From Cephalopachus bancanus (taxonomy: Eukaryota; Chordata; Mammalia; Primates; Tarsiidae): a DNA stretch of 64,000 nucleotides. Positions 24,266-34,930 of this stretch are shown in pieces. The notes below the pieces were generated by a model. The model was not told the origin of the DNA. It was given only the letters and a program-made list of their open reading frames with translations, and searched no databases. The DNA lies in the NCBI GenBank assembly GCA_027257055.1, contig JAPVLO010000074.1:1240001-1304000 (forward strand). Reading direction: 5' to 3'. The position numbers and the translations under genes are program-made. Position 1 is the first letter of the stretch. Every line of letters begins with the position of its first letter.

Positions 24266-25705
24266 TAGACTTTCCTCTCTGCTTTTTTTTTTTCACTTGT
24301 TCTTTAATTCTGTTGCTCAGAGTAGGGGGGTATCTTTTTTTCTGTTAGTTCAGTCTTCTATTCTTTCATATATGGGTCCTCTGGCTTTGTTCAATTCTGA
24401 AGCTGGATCATGGCTGGGGAGCTGTACTTTTTGCAGTTTTGAGATTTAATTGAGGGGAAGCTGTGATTCATAAACTATCTGCATATCCTAGTATCTGCTG
24501 ACAAATATGTGGGCCCCCTGGAACCCACTTTCCACTGTCTTACAATATGTTCATGCAGTGAGGGTATAGTTATGCTGCCTGAAAGCAAAATGTGGTAAGA
24601 AAAAGGAAAAAAAAAATTAAAAAGGAAGGAGGGCGATGAAAGGAAGGTGGAGAGAGAGAAGAATAAGAGAGAACACAAGCAGACTTACCAACTAACAAAT
24701 GAGAAGAGTCACAAATAAAGACAGAAAGAATTTAAAAAACTAAAATTACAGTCAATCATACAAACACACAAACTGACAAAAACAGCCCCTATTGATGTAC
24801 TCTGTACTCTCCCCCAAAACTACTCACACACAAACAGGAAGTCTAAAAAATAACAGCAATAAAATAACAGAAACAAAGCAAGTACAAAAAGCATAGTCAA
24901 AAATAGAAAGAGAGAAAAAAATTAAAACAAACAAACAAAAAACAAAAAGCAAAACTAACAGACAAACCAAAACCAAAACTTGATCTGAGGCCATTCCTGT
25001 AAGTTCAACTTTCTTTCAGCTCTCATCTACAGCCCTTCCCCTCTGCTTTCAGGGCAGGCATATAGGGTTGCTGTCAGCATAGGTCAGATGCCCCATGGAC
25101 TACTGTGGAAGGAGGGTGGATCAGATCTGGAGTCACCCAGCTTGTTGCCTGTTTAGTCTCCCACTCAGATCTGACGTGTCTCTGTCTGATCCAGTGTGGT
25201 GGAGAGGTGTCTGTCTCTCCAAGTTTGATGAGACTACCTCTAGATCCCCAGTTGGAGACTGGTTGGAGCTCGGCAGGGCAATGCAGCTCTTTGCCTGGTC
25301 CCAGGACAGAGAAAATGGCTTCCGTCAGTGTTTCCTCACTGGTGGATCTTCTCTCTCCACAGATCTGATCTGGGGCTCCAACCCCTTGCTGTCACAGGTG
25401 ATGATGTGGGCCAGTCACCGGGTGATGAGAATCAGTTATTATATTCTGCAGATTTTTCTCAGGAGAGTCCCAAGAACAGCAGACAATCCTGCACACTGGT
25501 GGCTCCAATCTCAGGTGGTGGAGGGTTGTAGTCACCTCCAGAGAAGAGCCTCAGGTGCATGAAACTGAGTCTTCCCTCAGATAGGCTTTCACTCATCCAC
25601 CAGCACACACCCACTCACACAGAGAGTCTTTAGTCTTTATGGACACTCTCTTTTGTGGAGACTCTAACAGTCTGACCTGTCCCATTACCATCTTGCCAGA
25701 AATTC
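24266..25705 (-). promoter_or_regulatory. 5' UTR of the antisense L1
   Basis: About 1.4 kb of GC-richer sequence upstream of ORF1 on the minus strand. It differs from the 5' UTR of the young L1 at 3651. Open frames seen on the + strand here (for example 25095-25562) are antisense shadows of this UTR. A promoter role is inferred from position. Confidence 0.6.
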
Positions 25706-25720
25706 TATGCATTAATTTTA

Positions 25721-26350
25721 AATAAAATAAAACAAAGAATTACAGTACTTCTGGAAAACTGGGGGTCTTCATTCTTTGCAACCCAAAAGCATAACTAACA
25801 CAGATTTCATGTAAGTATATTTTCAGTTACCTATGTACCAAATATATTGTTGATTTAGGAAATTTCTCAAACTGTTTTAGAACTTGTCTGTGTTCTTGTT
25901 TTTCTTTTTTTTTAAAGAATATGAAAATATTTCTTGACCACAGCTTACCGTAATTAAAATAAAATGAAAGATATACCAAAAAAAAAAAAAAAAGAAAGAT
26001 ATTGCTCTTTTAAAAGACTACTTTGATTCTTATGTAGATTAAGGTTAGAAGTGGGCAAAATTAGAAGTGGGGGGAAAAAGTAAGGAAGCGACGAGATGGT
26101 TATAATAAGAAAATAATGACTTAAACTAATATAGTCTGTGTACTATATAAACATATGAATATATGTATCTTCTCCAAGGAAAGTAGAAAGGGGGGATTTG
26201 CCAGTGGTTCAAATACGAAAATTTAGAGGAAGAGCAAAATCAGTGGTAATGACCAAAGTTCTCATTTAAGCACCTGGGTGGTTACTGCTGAGTATTGGGC
26301 GTTGTTTTCAAACTGCTTAGTTGTAGTTTTATGCTCACAGTTACTTTAAT
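25721..26350. other. AT-rich non-coding stretch
   Basis: No gene or confident repeat. It includes a poly(A) run at 25978-25994. Confidence 0.5.
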
Positions 26351-26357
26351 AATCCCA

Positions 26358-26545
26358 AATACTCCCAAGTAGTTGGGACTACAGGTGTGTGCCATCATGC
26401 CAATCACATTTTTAAAATATTTTTTTAGGGATGATGCCTTGCTATGTTGCTCAGGATGGCCTTGCCTCCTGGGCTCAATCAATCTTTTTGCCTTGGCTTC
26501 CCAAAGTGTTAGGATGACAGGCATGAGCCACTGCACCCAGCTGTC
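26358..26545 (-). repeat. Old truncated Alu, antisense
   Basis: Minus-strand Alu: 'ccaagtagttgggactacaggtgtgtgccatcatgcc', a T-rich linker, 'gctatgttgctcagga', 'cttcccaaagtgttaggatgacaggcatgagccactgcacccagct'. The right-arm end is missing. It is AluJ/FLAM-like in its divergence. Confidence 0.8.
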
Positions 26546-27158
26546 ATTATTTTATGTAGACTTTTTGATGATGTTGATTTTTGGCCTGTTTTTTTGTTTT
26601 GTTTTCTATAGAAAACTCCTAACACCTTTCTAATATTTATCCTTTCACAGTACAGTACAAAACCTATCAAAATATTGAAGAACAATACTTTTTCTAAAAC
26701 CAGAAGCAGTTCTTTATTTTGTCCCAATCACATGTCCATGATACACTGACTTTCCTTACGTTTTCAAAATTAATCTTGGAAATAATTTGTATTATCATTC
26801 TAGATACTAACTTTGTAGGTTGGCTCCTCATCTGTTGGTCAAAATTATTTTTGTTACAAATGGTACAAATATTTATGCTTCCATGCTCCTAGTTTCTCCC
26901 CATCTCACTCCTCATTCATCTCAAACATATCAAGACCTTTCCCTCTGAGGCCCAGTCCAGGAACACCTTGGCTTACTGATGGCCCTCTCAGTCCTGTGAC
27001 TCTTGCTCTGTCATGTATCTGGGTTATAAGTGTATCTTGTCACCCTCCCACTCACCTCACATTGAGTTTAAATATTATCACGAGTGTTGTAAAAGGGAAA
27101 AAATGTATATTTCATTTATTTTCTTTACTGCACGTTCTAGGATATGCTCAGTTAAAAT
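26546..27158. other. Non-coding stretch, nothing recognised
   Basis: About 600 bases with no gene, RNA or confident repeat. Confidence 0.4.
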
Positions 27159-27166
27159 GTCTGTCA

Positions 27167-27454
27167 GCCGGGCTCGGTGGCTCAGCCTGTAATCCCGAGC
27201 CTTTGGGAGGCTGAGGTGAGTGGATTGCCTGAGCCCGCAGGTTCGAAACCCCTCTGGGCAGTGAGACCTCATCTCTTTATTAAATCAGAAAATCAGTCGG
27301 GCGTGGTAGCGCATGCCTGTAATTCCGGCTACTTGGAAGGCTGAGGCGGACGGATTGCCGGAGCCCAGCAGGTTGAGGCTGCGGTGGTCGGGAGCGGTCA
27401 CTGCACTCCAGTCTGGGCGACAGAGTGAGACTCCAACTCAAAAAAAAAAAAAAG
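27167..27454 (+). mobile_element. Full-length Alu with target duplication
   Basis: 'gccgggctcggtggctcagcctgtaatcccgagcctttggg' through 'gcgacagagtgagactccaactc' and poly(A). It is flanked by 'gtctgtca' at 27159-27166 and 27455-27462. Low divergence from its sister copies suggests a recent insertion. Confidence 0.93.
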
Positions 27455-27462
27455 GTCTGTCA

Positions 27463-27974
27463 ATAGATTAAATTAGAACTCAATTACGTTTGAAAGAGAA
27501 CTGTTTGAGGATAGTAATAATTTAATGCAAAATGTTATGGTTCTTAACAATATTCCTAAGTAATAGCCTTTATTTTCTGATGTATGCACTTTAAGTTCTT
27601 GATTTTAAAATTATAAGTTGAAGGAAATCACATTATAATGTTTTCAACTTCAAATAACTTTTTTTCTAACTTGAAATAAAACTTCTGTATGCTATTTATT
27701 CTATTTTAATGTCATGCATTATGTATATGCATATAGTCATATTTCATATGTAAACATGTATAAATGTTTATAATTTATTTTCAAAAATAAGTTTATGCAG
27801 CTTTCATATCAGATAACAAAGCTTTCTCATGCATATTATTTGTATGCCTAATGCAGTGATATGCTCTTGGTGTGATTATGAAACATTTTTCTTATAAAAA
27901 GTGACCATTAAGGGTAAGCAAAGGAATCTTAAAATATTTTCTTCTCTGTTGCCTTAATATGTTATTTGCTGTTC
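27463..27974. other. AT-rich non-coding stretch
   Basis: No gene or confident repeat was recognised in this roughly 500-base interval. Confidence 0.4.
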
Positions 27975-28110
27975 TGTGTCTCAGTTTCCATATCTGAAAT
28001 ATGGACAAAATAATAAACTCTCTTGCACAGGTTGGAAAAATAGAATAATTTATATATCAATGCTAAGAACTCTGCTTGGCACAAAATTATATCAGGTAGT
28101 TGTTACATGT
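27975..28110 (+). repeat. MIR SINE fragment
   Basis: 'gtgtctcagtttccatatctgaaatatggacaaaataataa' followed by 'ttgcacaggttggaaaaatagaataat' and 'aagaactctgcttggcacaaaa' follows the MIR 3' half. Confidence 0.7.
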
Positions 28111-28127
28111 AACAGTTAATATATCTT

Positions 28128-28423
28128 TTTTGTTTTGTGTTGTTTTGAGTTGGAGTCTCACTCAGCCGCCCAGGCTGGAGTGCAGTGGCATGCTCACGGC
28201 TACCCCATTGTTGACCCGCTGGACTCAGGTGATCCTTCTGCCTCAGCCTTCCAAGTAGCTGAAACTACAGGCATGTACTACCGTACCTAACAAATTTTTT
28301 ATTTATCACAGAGACAAGGTCTTGCCAAGTTGCCCAGGCTGGTCTCAAACATGGGCTCTGGCAATCCACTCAACTTGGCCTCCCAAAGTGCTGGGATTAC
28401 AGACTGAGCCAATTTGCCTGGCC
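28128..28423 (-). mobile_element. Alu, antisense, older copy
   Basis: T-rich start, 'gagttggagtctcactcagccgcccaggctggagtgcagtgg', 'gtagctgaaactacaggcatgtacta', 'cctcccaaagtgctgggattacagactgagcc' and 'cctggcc' at the end. A full dimer, more diverged than the 27167 copy. Confidence 0.9.
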
Positions 28424-29350
28424 AGACCGGGCATTCTTAAGGTCAACCAGTAACAAGATCATGGTGAAAGCACTGCAGATCTACATGATTGGATTGGCTA
28501 ACTTACCCATCTGGTCCCTTTCTTCCCTTTCAGTCTCTCTCATTCTCTCTCTCTCTGTGTATCTCTGTCTCCTTTCTCCTTTTTAATATCCATTTTTATA
28601 AATTCCTGAGACTACTATTTATATGCATTAGGTCCTTGACAAATAACCATCATTTATCATTTTAAATAGTTTTAATAAACAGAAAGGCCTTGCCACATTT
28701 TATTTAAAAATGAGATTTATATGTCAGGACTTAAGAAAAACATTAATGCTATAGAAAACGATAAAGGTTTTTTCTTAAAAATCTTAGTCATAGATTATGT
28801 AATTATAATTTTTTTCTGATGTATTTTGGAAATACTTTTTCTAAATCAATCTTCCTCTCTCAGAGAAAACATACTGATGGCTCATATGGCAGAGATATAT
28901 TTTAACAGCACAAGTTAATATACAAAGCTTTGATTAGAAGATTTTCTATCCGTGATGACGTTTTTACACTAGAAAAAAAAAAAAAAATATATATATATAC
29001 TCTAATTTAATCTAGAGCCAAATAACTTTTTCTGTTCTGCAACAAATCACTGTCTTCTGAAAAATATGGCATTAAAATTGAGATTAATGTCACTTTAAAA
29101 CTATATTAAGTACAAAGTTAGTAATAATAAAAATAATTGATTATAATAAAAACATTATGTTTATTAATATTTTTGAGAAATTTTTTAAGCTTAACTTTTT
29201 GCTTTGAACAGGATTGTAATCTTTACACTAAAATTAACAGTGTTTGTTTGAAAAGCAATATTAAGACTGTTTTTATTTCTTGATATACAACCAAAGAAAA
29301 GTTGACATTGAATTTTTGGCCAATGTTTGCATGTATATGTTCAATTAAAA
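28424..29350. other. AT-rich non-coding stretch with simple tracts
   Basis: Contains a short CT-rich tract near 28530-28556 and poly(A)/(TA)n near 28973-29000. Nothing else was recognised. Confidence 0.4.
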
Positions 29351-29362
29351 AAAAACTGTATC

Positions 29363-29660
29363 GCCGGGTTCGGTGGTTCAGCCTGTAATCCCACGCCTTT
29401 GGGAGGCTGAGGTGAGTGGATTGCCTGAGCCCACGGGTTCAAGACCCACCTGGGCAGCGAGACCTCATCTCTACAATAAATCAAAAAATCAGCTGGGCGT
29501 GGTAGCACATGCCTGCAATTCTGGCTATTTGGAAGGCTGAGGTGGAAGGATAGCCATAGCCCAGCAGGTGGAGGCTGCGGTGGCCAGGAGTGGCCACTGC
29601 ACTCCAGTCTGGGTGACAGAGTGAGACTCCAACTCAAAAAATAAAAAAAAAAAAAAAAAA
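29363..29660 (+). mobile_element. Full-length Alu
   Basis: 'gccgggttcggtggttcagcctgtaatcccacgcc' through 'gggtgacagagtgagactccaactc' and a long A tail. The flanks 'actgtatc' (29355-29362) and 'actggatc' (29661-29668) form a likely target duplication with one mismatch. Confidence 0.92.
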
Positions 29661-29668
29661 ACTGGATC

Positions 29669-30297
29669 AAAAGTTTGAAAATTAATAAATCTATAAAATT
29701 AGGCAGTTTTTCTTACCCATGCCAGCTCTGGCATATCTCCTTTTTTTTCCTTTCTTTTGAAACTTTAAATATATATACATTATATACATATAATACATAT
29801 ACATATATATACAATTTTGATGGAATAATATGAAATGCAGTTGAAATACAATGTTTCCCTGTATTTCATTGAACAATTTGAATCAATTATTCTAAATTTC
29901 TAAGCAATTGAGTCATATAGTACAAATTTCAAAGGCATAGGCAAAACAAATAAATTATAACTAATATTATTGCTAAATTATTTGTAGTACAAAGTATTTA
30001 GGTAATCATAGCGATTGGAATAGAAGAAGTTGATAGGGTAACCATAGATCTCTCTTAGCTGGAACGTCTACTTACAATTGAGAAATTTATTCTTCAATAC
30101 GCCCCATCAATGAGCAGTCTGAACCATGGTTGAAAATATTTTATTTTTCAATATTTTATATTAAAAAATTTTTACTTTGTTTACTTCTACTATATATTTT
30201 TTAAAAGAATAAACAGCTTTTATATGCTCTTTTTGAGAACCGGAATATCTGTTACTCTTTGTAATCCTTCCCCTCAAAGTTTGAGGAGAGACCCATC
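29669..30297. other. AT-rich non-coding stretch with TA/ATAC tract
   Basis: A 'tatacatatacatatatat'-type simple tract lies near 29768-29815. No gene was seen. Confidence 0.4.
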
Positions 30298-30307
30298 GAG
30301 ATACCTT

Positions 30308-30596
30308 TTTTTTTTGAGTTGGAGTCTCACTCTGTCACCCAGACTGGAGTGCAGTGGCCGCTCCCTGCCACCGCAGCCTCGACCTGCTGGGCTCCAGTGA
30401 TCCTTCCGCCTCAGCCTTTCAAGTAGCTGGAACTACAGGCACGCGCTACCACACCCAGCTAATTTTTTTGATTTATTGTAGAGATGAGGTCTCTCCAAGT
30501 TGCCCAGGCGGGTTTCGAACCTGCGGGCTCAGGCAATCCACTAACCTCAGCCTCCCAAGGCACAGGATTACAGGCTGAGCCACATCGAGCCCAGCT
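30308..30596 (-). mobile_element. Full-length Alu, antisense, with target duplication
   Basis: T run, 'gagttggagtctcactctgtcacccagactggagtgcagtggccgctccc' to 'gctgagccacatcgagcccagct'. It is flanked exactly by 'gagatacctt' (30298-30307 and 30597-30606). The open frames across it are Alu artefacts. Confidence 0.93.
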
Positions 30597-30606
30597 GAGA
30601 TACCTT

Positions 30607-31264
30607 CTTGTCTTGAGCCCAGGAAGACAGCTTTTCCTTTTCTTTCTTTCACAGTTTATGAAACAGACCTTTAAGTTTAATCATTTTTGCCATTTCCTAA
30701 TTATGTTTTTACCAAATTTCTGTCTTACAAACAGGGTCTCTATCCCAGACCTCAGCACTTATAAATATGTTAAGGTTTTGAAACTTATTTTAAGTTTAGT
30801 GGTACAGGTTAGAAGCATTTATCAACATGAAAATTAGCTACTTCAACTCTAGCAAACAAAATCTGTTACCCAATGAGTCACAAAATGAAAGTCTATTTGG
30901 AGAACAACACAAGGACTTGCTATACTAAAATATGCTTCTGACTCCTGTTAGGGAAAGGTCAGCTTTCAAGAACAGGTTATGTACCTCCTTTCTTATTTCT
31001 TTAAGCATGTCCCTCGCATCTGCTTCTAAAGTACAAACTGACTTGATGTACTGTTCTGCTCATAGAGCCACAACCCTTCCGATTCCAAAAGTAGCATTCA
31101 TATTTTTTTTAACAAATGAACAAAGACCTAAATTAAATTCAAAGAGCCCTTAAGATTCTATAGAATGATCCCTGCAGGTATATCTGCATATCACTTATTT
31201 GAAGTCAGAACCTGACAATATAAAGAGAGTGAAATAAAGAATACTCTTCAGCTTAGAAGATATT
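30607..31264. other. Non-coding stretch, nothing recognised
   Basis: About 650 bases with no gene or confident repeat. Short frames at 30484-30837 and 30932-31153 show no motif. Confidence 0.4.
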
Positions 31265-31914
31265 CATTTGTTGTAGTTTTCAAAAGAAATTTTCTGAATA
31301 AATATGGAATTGATCTGAGGGCATATGTTTTCAATTCATTTGGGTAAATAGCTAGAAGCATAATTGTTGTATAGTGCAGTAAGATTATATTTGGCTTTGT
31401 ACAAAAATGTCAAACTTTCTTCTAACAAAGCTGTACCATTTTGTCATACTCAGCAGCAATAAATGAGAGTTCCTGATCAATGTCTTTGCCAGCAGTCAGC
31501 ATTGCCAGTTTTTTTGTTTTTGTTTTTGTTTTTAATTTTCGTCATTGTAATAGGGGCATAGTGATATCTCGCTTTTTGTATGTAATTTTCTAATGACAAA
31601 GGAAACTGAATATCTTTTTCATATGCTTATGTTCCATCGGCATATAGTCTGTGGTGATGAGTTTTTTTCAGACTGTTTGCCCATTTTAAAAAATGGGAAT
31701 GTTCATTTTCTTTTTGTGGAGTTTTCAGTTTTTATTTTTTTTGTATTTTGTAGATAATAGTTTTTTATAATATGCATTTTACAAATATATTGTTCCAGTC
31801 TGTGCCTGTTGGCTTCTCGTAACAGCATCTTACGTAGAAAACTATATAACTTTAATAATGTCTAGATTATCAATATTTTCTTTAATGGTTTGTACTTTTG
31901 GTGTTAGATCTAAG

Positions 31915-32319
31915 TGTAACATTTGGAGATACCGAAAGAAGCACAGGACAAGGGGCTGGTACAAACCAAGTGTTTATTGGGGGGAGCTCCCGGCCGAGGT
32001 CCTGTGGTCCAGAAAGATGGGCCAGGAAAGTGGCGCCCAAGGAAGGGAGGCTTGGGTTTTTAAGGGTGCTGCGTCAGGGTGGGGGGGTATTGGGGGTAGC
32101 AGCAGGGTGGGGAGGCAAAGTGTCAATTCATCTCTGGCCTGTGTGGCTGTTGTTGGGGCTGCTGGCAGGGTTGTTGGCAGGTGTATCCGGTCTGGGCTGG
32201 AAAGTCCCTTTCTGGCCTCTTTTGGCAGTTGGTGGCGAGTCCCTGAAGGCTTTAAGCGAAACACGCAAATGTGGGCTTGGGGCATTGTGGGTGGGTGCTG
32301 CTTTCCTCCGAACCGAACA
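31915..32319 (-). mobile_element. Solo retroviral LTR (405 bp) with 5-bp target duplication
   Basis: A sharp GC-rich island inside AT-rich antisense L1. It starts TGTAAC, ends GAACA (TG...CA on either strand), and is flanked by 'ctaag' at 31910-31914 and 32320-32324. On the minus strand an AATAAA lies at 31978-31973, followed by 'cttggtttgtacc' and about 58 bases to the LTR end, as expected for a poly(A) signal with short R-U5. That sets the minus orientation. No internal viral sequence is present, so it is a solo LTR. The 141- and 176-residue frames across it are chance GC-rich frames. The family is not recognised. Confidence 0.8.
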
Positions 32320-32737
32320 CTAAGAACTAGTTGCCGGTACACAAGGTCACCTAGATGTCCTCTTAAGTTTCTTCTGAAAGCTTTTTAGTTTTGGGATTTA
32401 TACTTAGGTCTATAATACATTTTTAATTAATTTTGTTTGGGGGATATGAGTTTACATCTATATTAATTGTTTTGCGTAGGAATGTCCAGACATTCCAGCA
32501 CCATTTGTTGAAAAGATTACTCTTTCATCTTTGAATTTTTTTTTTAAAATCAAAATCAGTTAACTCTATGTTTGTGGGACTATTTCCTGGTTCTCTATTC
32601 TGTTCCATTAATCTAGGTATCTATTTTTTTCACTGACACCACATCATCTTTATTATAGTAACTGCTGTTAAGTTTTGAGGTTGAGTAATGTGTGTCATCC
32701 AGATTTGCTTTTCTTCAGTATTATTGATGCAATTTTT

Positions 32738-33596
32738 TGTCTGATTAATTGGTGAACTGGGCCCTTAAGAGATGTTGCCATTCCCAAAGCTTCACTGTCA
32801 GCCCAGGATACACACAGTGGTTAGGGACACAATGACATCTGGATAAAGGAATGCAATGGCACTGGAGAACTCAGGGAAGCCAACAGCTGCAGAGCTCCCA
32901 AAGAGTGTGACAGCTTTCTTAGTTTGGGGATCAGTGAGCCGATCCCCAAGAATTGTTAACAGCTTTGCCTGTTTAGTGGGTCAGTGAGCCAGTCCCTGAG
33001 GAGTGTTCACAGCTCTGCTGATTTGGCAGGCCATTGAGCCAAGCTCTGAGAAGTGTAATAGCAACTTCAGTCAGTTTGGTGGGCCAGCAAGCCAGGCCCC
33101 CAAGAAATGTGGAAGCTCTTTTGGTTTGAGGAGTCCAATTCTTCCAGTCCAGGCGTGTGCAGCTCTTCTAGTTCAGCAGCTCTTCTAGTTTAGCAGTTCT
33201 GAGTTCTTGCCTCATGCGCATAATAATGGACACTGAAGAGTGAATAAGTAGGAATTTATCAGAAGACAGAAAAGCTCCTGGCAGTGAGAAGAGACCCAAG
33301 GAGGGTTGCCACAGATGCCTCTGCAGTCGGGGGTTTATGTAGTCTTGAGAGTGTGCTGATTGGTTGGCAGTAGCACTAACCAGAGAGGGACACCATGATG
33401 TGGGATTGAAATGCACCAATTAAGAGAGGATTGGAAAGGGCCAATCAAGAAAAAGTGAAGAAATGCGTGAAAGGGGAAATCCATGGACCTTGAAATGGGT
33501 GTCCTCATACCAGTTCATGGGGCTTGCAGCAGAAGTTTTTACCGGGACCCATCCTAATCTGTCTACCTGTCTGATTTCTTTCTTTCTCTTCTCTCA
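32738..33596 (-). mobile_element. LTR of ERV1/HERV9-like type with internal tandem repeats
   Basis: The edges fit TG...CA with a 4-bp duplication 'tttt' (32734-32737 and 33597-33600), and old L1 sequence resumes on both sides. On the minus strand it has inverted CCAAT boxes ('attgg' on + near 33358, 33429), a TATA-like element (+ 'tttatgt' near 33333) and a tandem array of about 50-bp units. The combination recalls LTR12-type U3 regions. The T-run duplication is weak evidence because the flank is T-rich. No viral genes are present. Confidence 0.6.
32912..33160. repeat. Tandem ~50-bp repeat inside the LTR
   Basis: Units begin near 32912, 32961, 33011, 33061 and 33113 with 'agct(t/c)t...' or 'agcaact', and each contains a 'tcagtgagcca..cc' or related core. 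Five diverged units with a period of 49-52 bases. Confidence 0.65.
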
Positions 33597-33819
33597 TTTT
33601 GTGGGCTATTTGGGGGTCTTTTACCGTCCCATATATGATTTTTAAAGTGTTTGTCAGTGTCTACAAAATAGGGTTTTATTTAATCTATAGAAAACATTGG
33701 GAAGAATTGGCATCTTAATGACTTTGGATCTTTAAATCTGTAATGTATCCCTATTCAGCTCTTCTTATATTTTTTCTATAGTCTTATAAGATTTATAAAT
33801 CCTGTGTATAGTTTGTTAG

Positions 33820-34480
33820 TTAGTGCTAGGTCAGACCCGTAAGGTTCTGTGATCTGGTGTCACTTGTAAAATCCAAAGAATTGCACAGAAGTTAGATTGG
33901 AAAATATAATTTACTTAGAAAGTAAATTGGAGATAGAGAGAGGAAATTCACCTTCCCAAGGTAGGGGAGGGGATTCAAAGCTTAGGAAAACATGGCAACC
34001 ATAGCTCGAAGAACACATAGGCTGGCTAGTGCATAACAAAAGAATGGTGAACGTCTAGTTGAGGTTGAATGTATTTAAATCTTCCCTTTGATGGGGGCAG
34101 GTCATTATAGTAACTGGATAGTTGTCTATTTTATGTGATCACCAAGGGCAGGTAAGCACAAGTACTGATATCGGGTGATGGAAGACAGGCAGATGAGTGG
34201 GTTAGTCACATGACTGCTGTCATGGTGATGGAGTGTCTGACATGATCATGAAGGGCTGATTAGATTAACTTGGTTTAGGCAAATACTTAGAATAGAAAAG
34301 ATAATTAGTATAAAACAAGCTGGGGAGGGACTGTAAAACAATTGTTAATAGCTACCTTTGAGAAACTGATTCTGTCCTTGATTAGAGGGCAAGTTAGGTA
34401 ATGTTAAGAGGATATGACACAACTAGGCAGTGTTAAAAATGGCTGTTCTTTGGATATATTAACTCCGTTTTGGTTCTTTC
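33820..34480 (-). mobile_element. LTR-like insertion flanked by 'tgttag'
   Basis: A 661-base block interrupts old antisense L1 sequence. The hexamer 'tgttag' occurs immediately before (33814-33819) and after (34481-34486), at the same point of the L1, which fits a 6-bp target duplication. On the minus strand the end of the block ('ccaatctaacttctgtgcaattctttgg') looks like a retroviral R-U5 region. The termini do not read TG...CA as they stand, so the type and exact edges are uncertain. Confidence 0.45.
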
Positions 34481-34737
34481 TGTTAGATATGTATATACTT
34501 ATTTTTCTTTTGTTGATCTTGTAAGAGGTATTGTATTTTCTTACTTCAAATTCAAAGTGTTCATTGCTGTTATATAAGAAAGCAATTGACTTTTGTATAT
34601 CAGCCTTGTTTCTTGCCATTTCACTACAATTGCTTATTAGTTCTGGGAATGTTTGTTTTAAATAATTCTTTGGGGTTTTCTACAATCATATCGTCTGTAA
34701 ACAAAGACAGTTTTCTTTGTTTATTTTTAATTCTGGA

Positions 34738-34930
34738 TATATATATTATTAATTTTTAAATTTTTTATTTTAAAGATATGAGGTACAATTCAGGGTTAGG
34801 TATACAAATGTTCATTATGCAGGCACCCTTGTTGATGAGGTGTGCTCTCCTACCCCCAGCAGTTTTTTTCAACTGCCAATCCTACTCCCTCTCCCCTGGC
34901 AGTTTCCCACTACAGCCAGTCAGTATATGT
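34738..34930 (-). repeat. L1 3' UTR fragment, antisense
   Basis: The complement of the L1 3' end seen at 53340-53460: T-rich tail, 'gatatgaggtacaattcagggttaggtatacaaat', 'cacccttgttgatgagg', then the G-rich tract as C-rich sequence. It is a short 5'-truncated insertion in the older L1. Confidence 0.75.

Larger units (their letters stand above)
20084..25705 (-). mobile_element. Antisense L1, 3'-truncated in ORF2, with target duplication
   Basis: Reading the minus strand from 25705: a 5' UTR opening 'tctggcaagatggtaatggg', then ORF1, then ORF2 as far as the segment just beyond the RT domain. The element then ends in an A-rich tail (T-rich at 20084-20104 on the + strand) instead of continuing through the ORF2 C-terminus and 3' UTR. 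Flanks 20069-20083 and 25706-25720 match at 13 of 15 bases (tatgcaccaatttta / tatgcattaatttta). They look like the target duplication, which would make the truncated form the inserted form. Two Alus (20564-20815, 22405-22680) inserted later. Confidence 0.85.

Noticed and set aside
25095..25562. A 155-residue + strand frame as a coding gene
   Set aside because: It is the antisense shadow of the 5' UTR of the minus-strand L1.
31858..32388. A 176-residue open frame (and overlapping 141- and 122-residue frames) as a gene
   Set aside because: All lie in the GC-rich solo LTR at 31915-32319. They overlap each other in three frames, share no known motif, and are expected by chance in such sequence.
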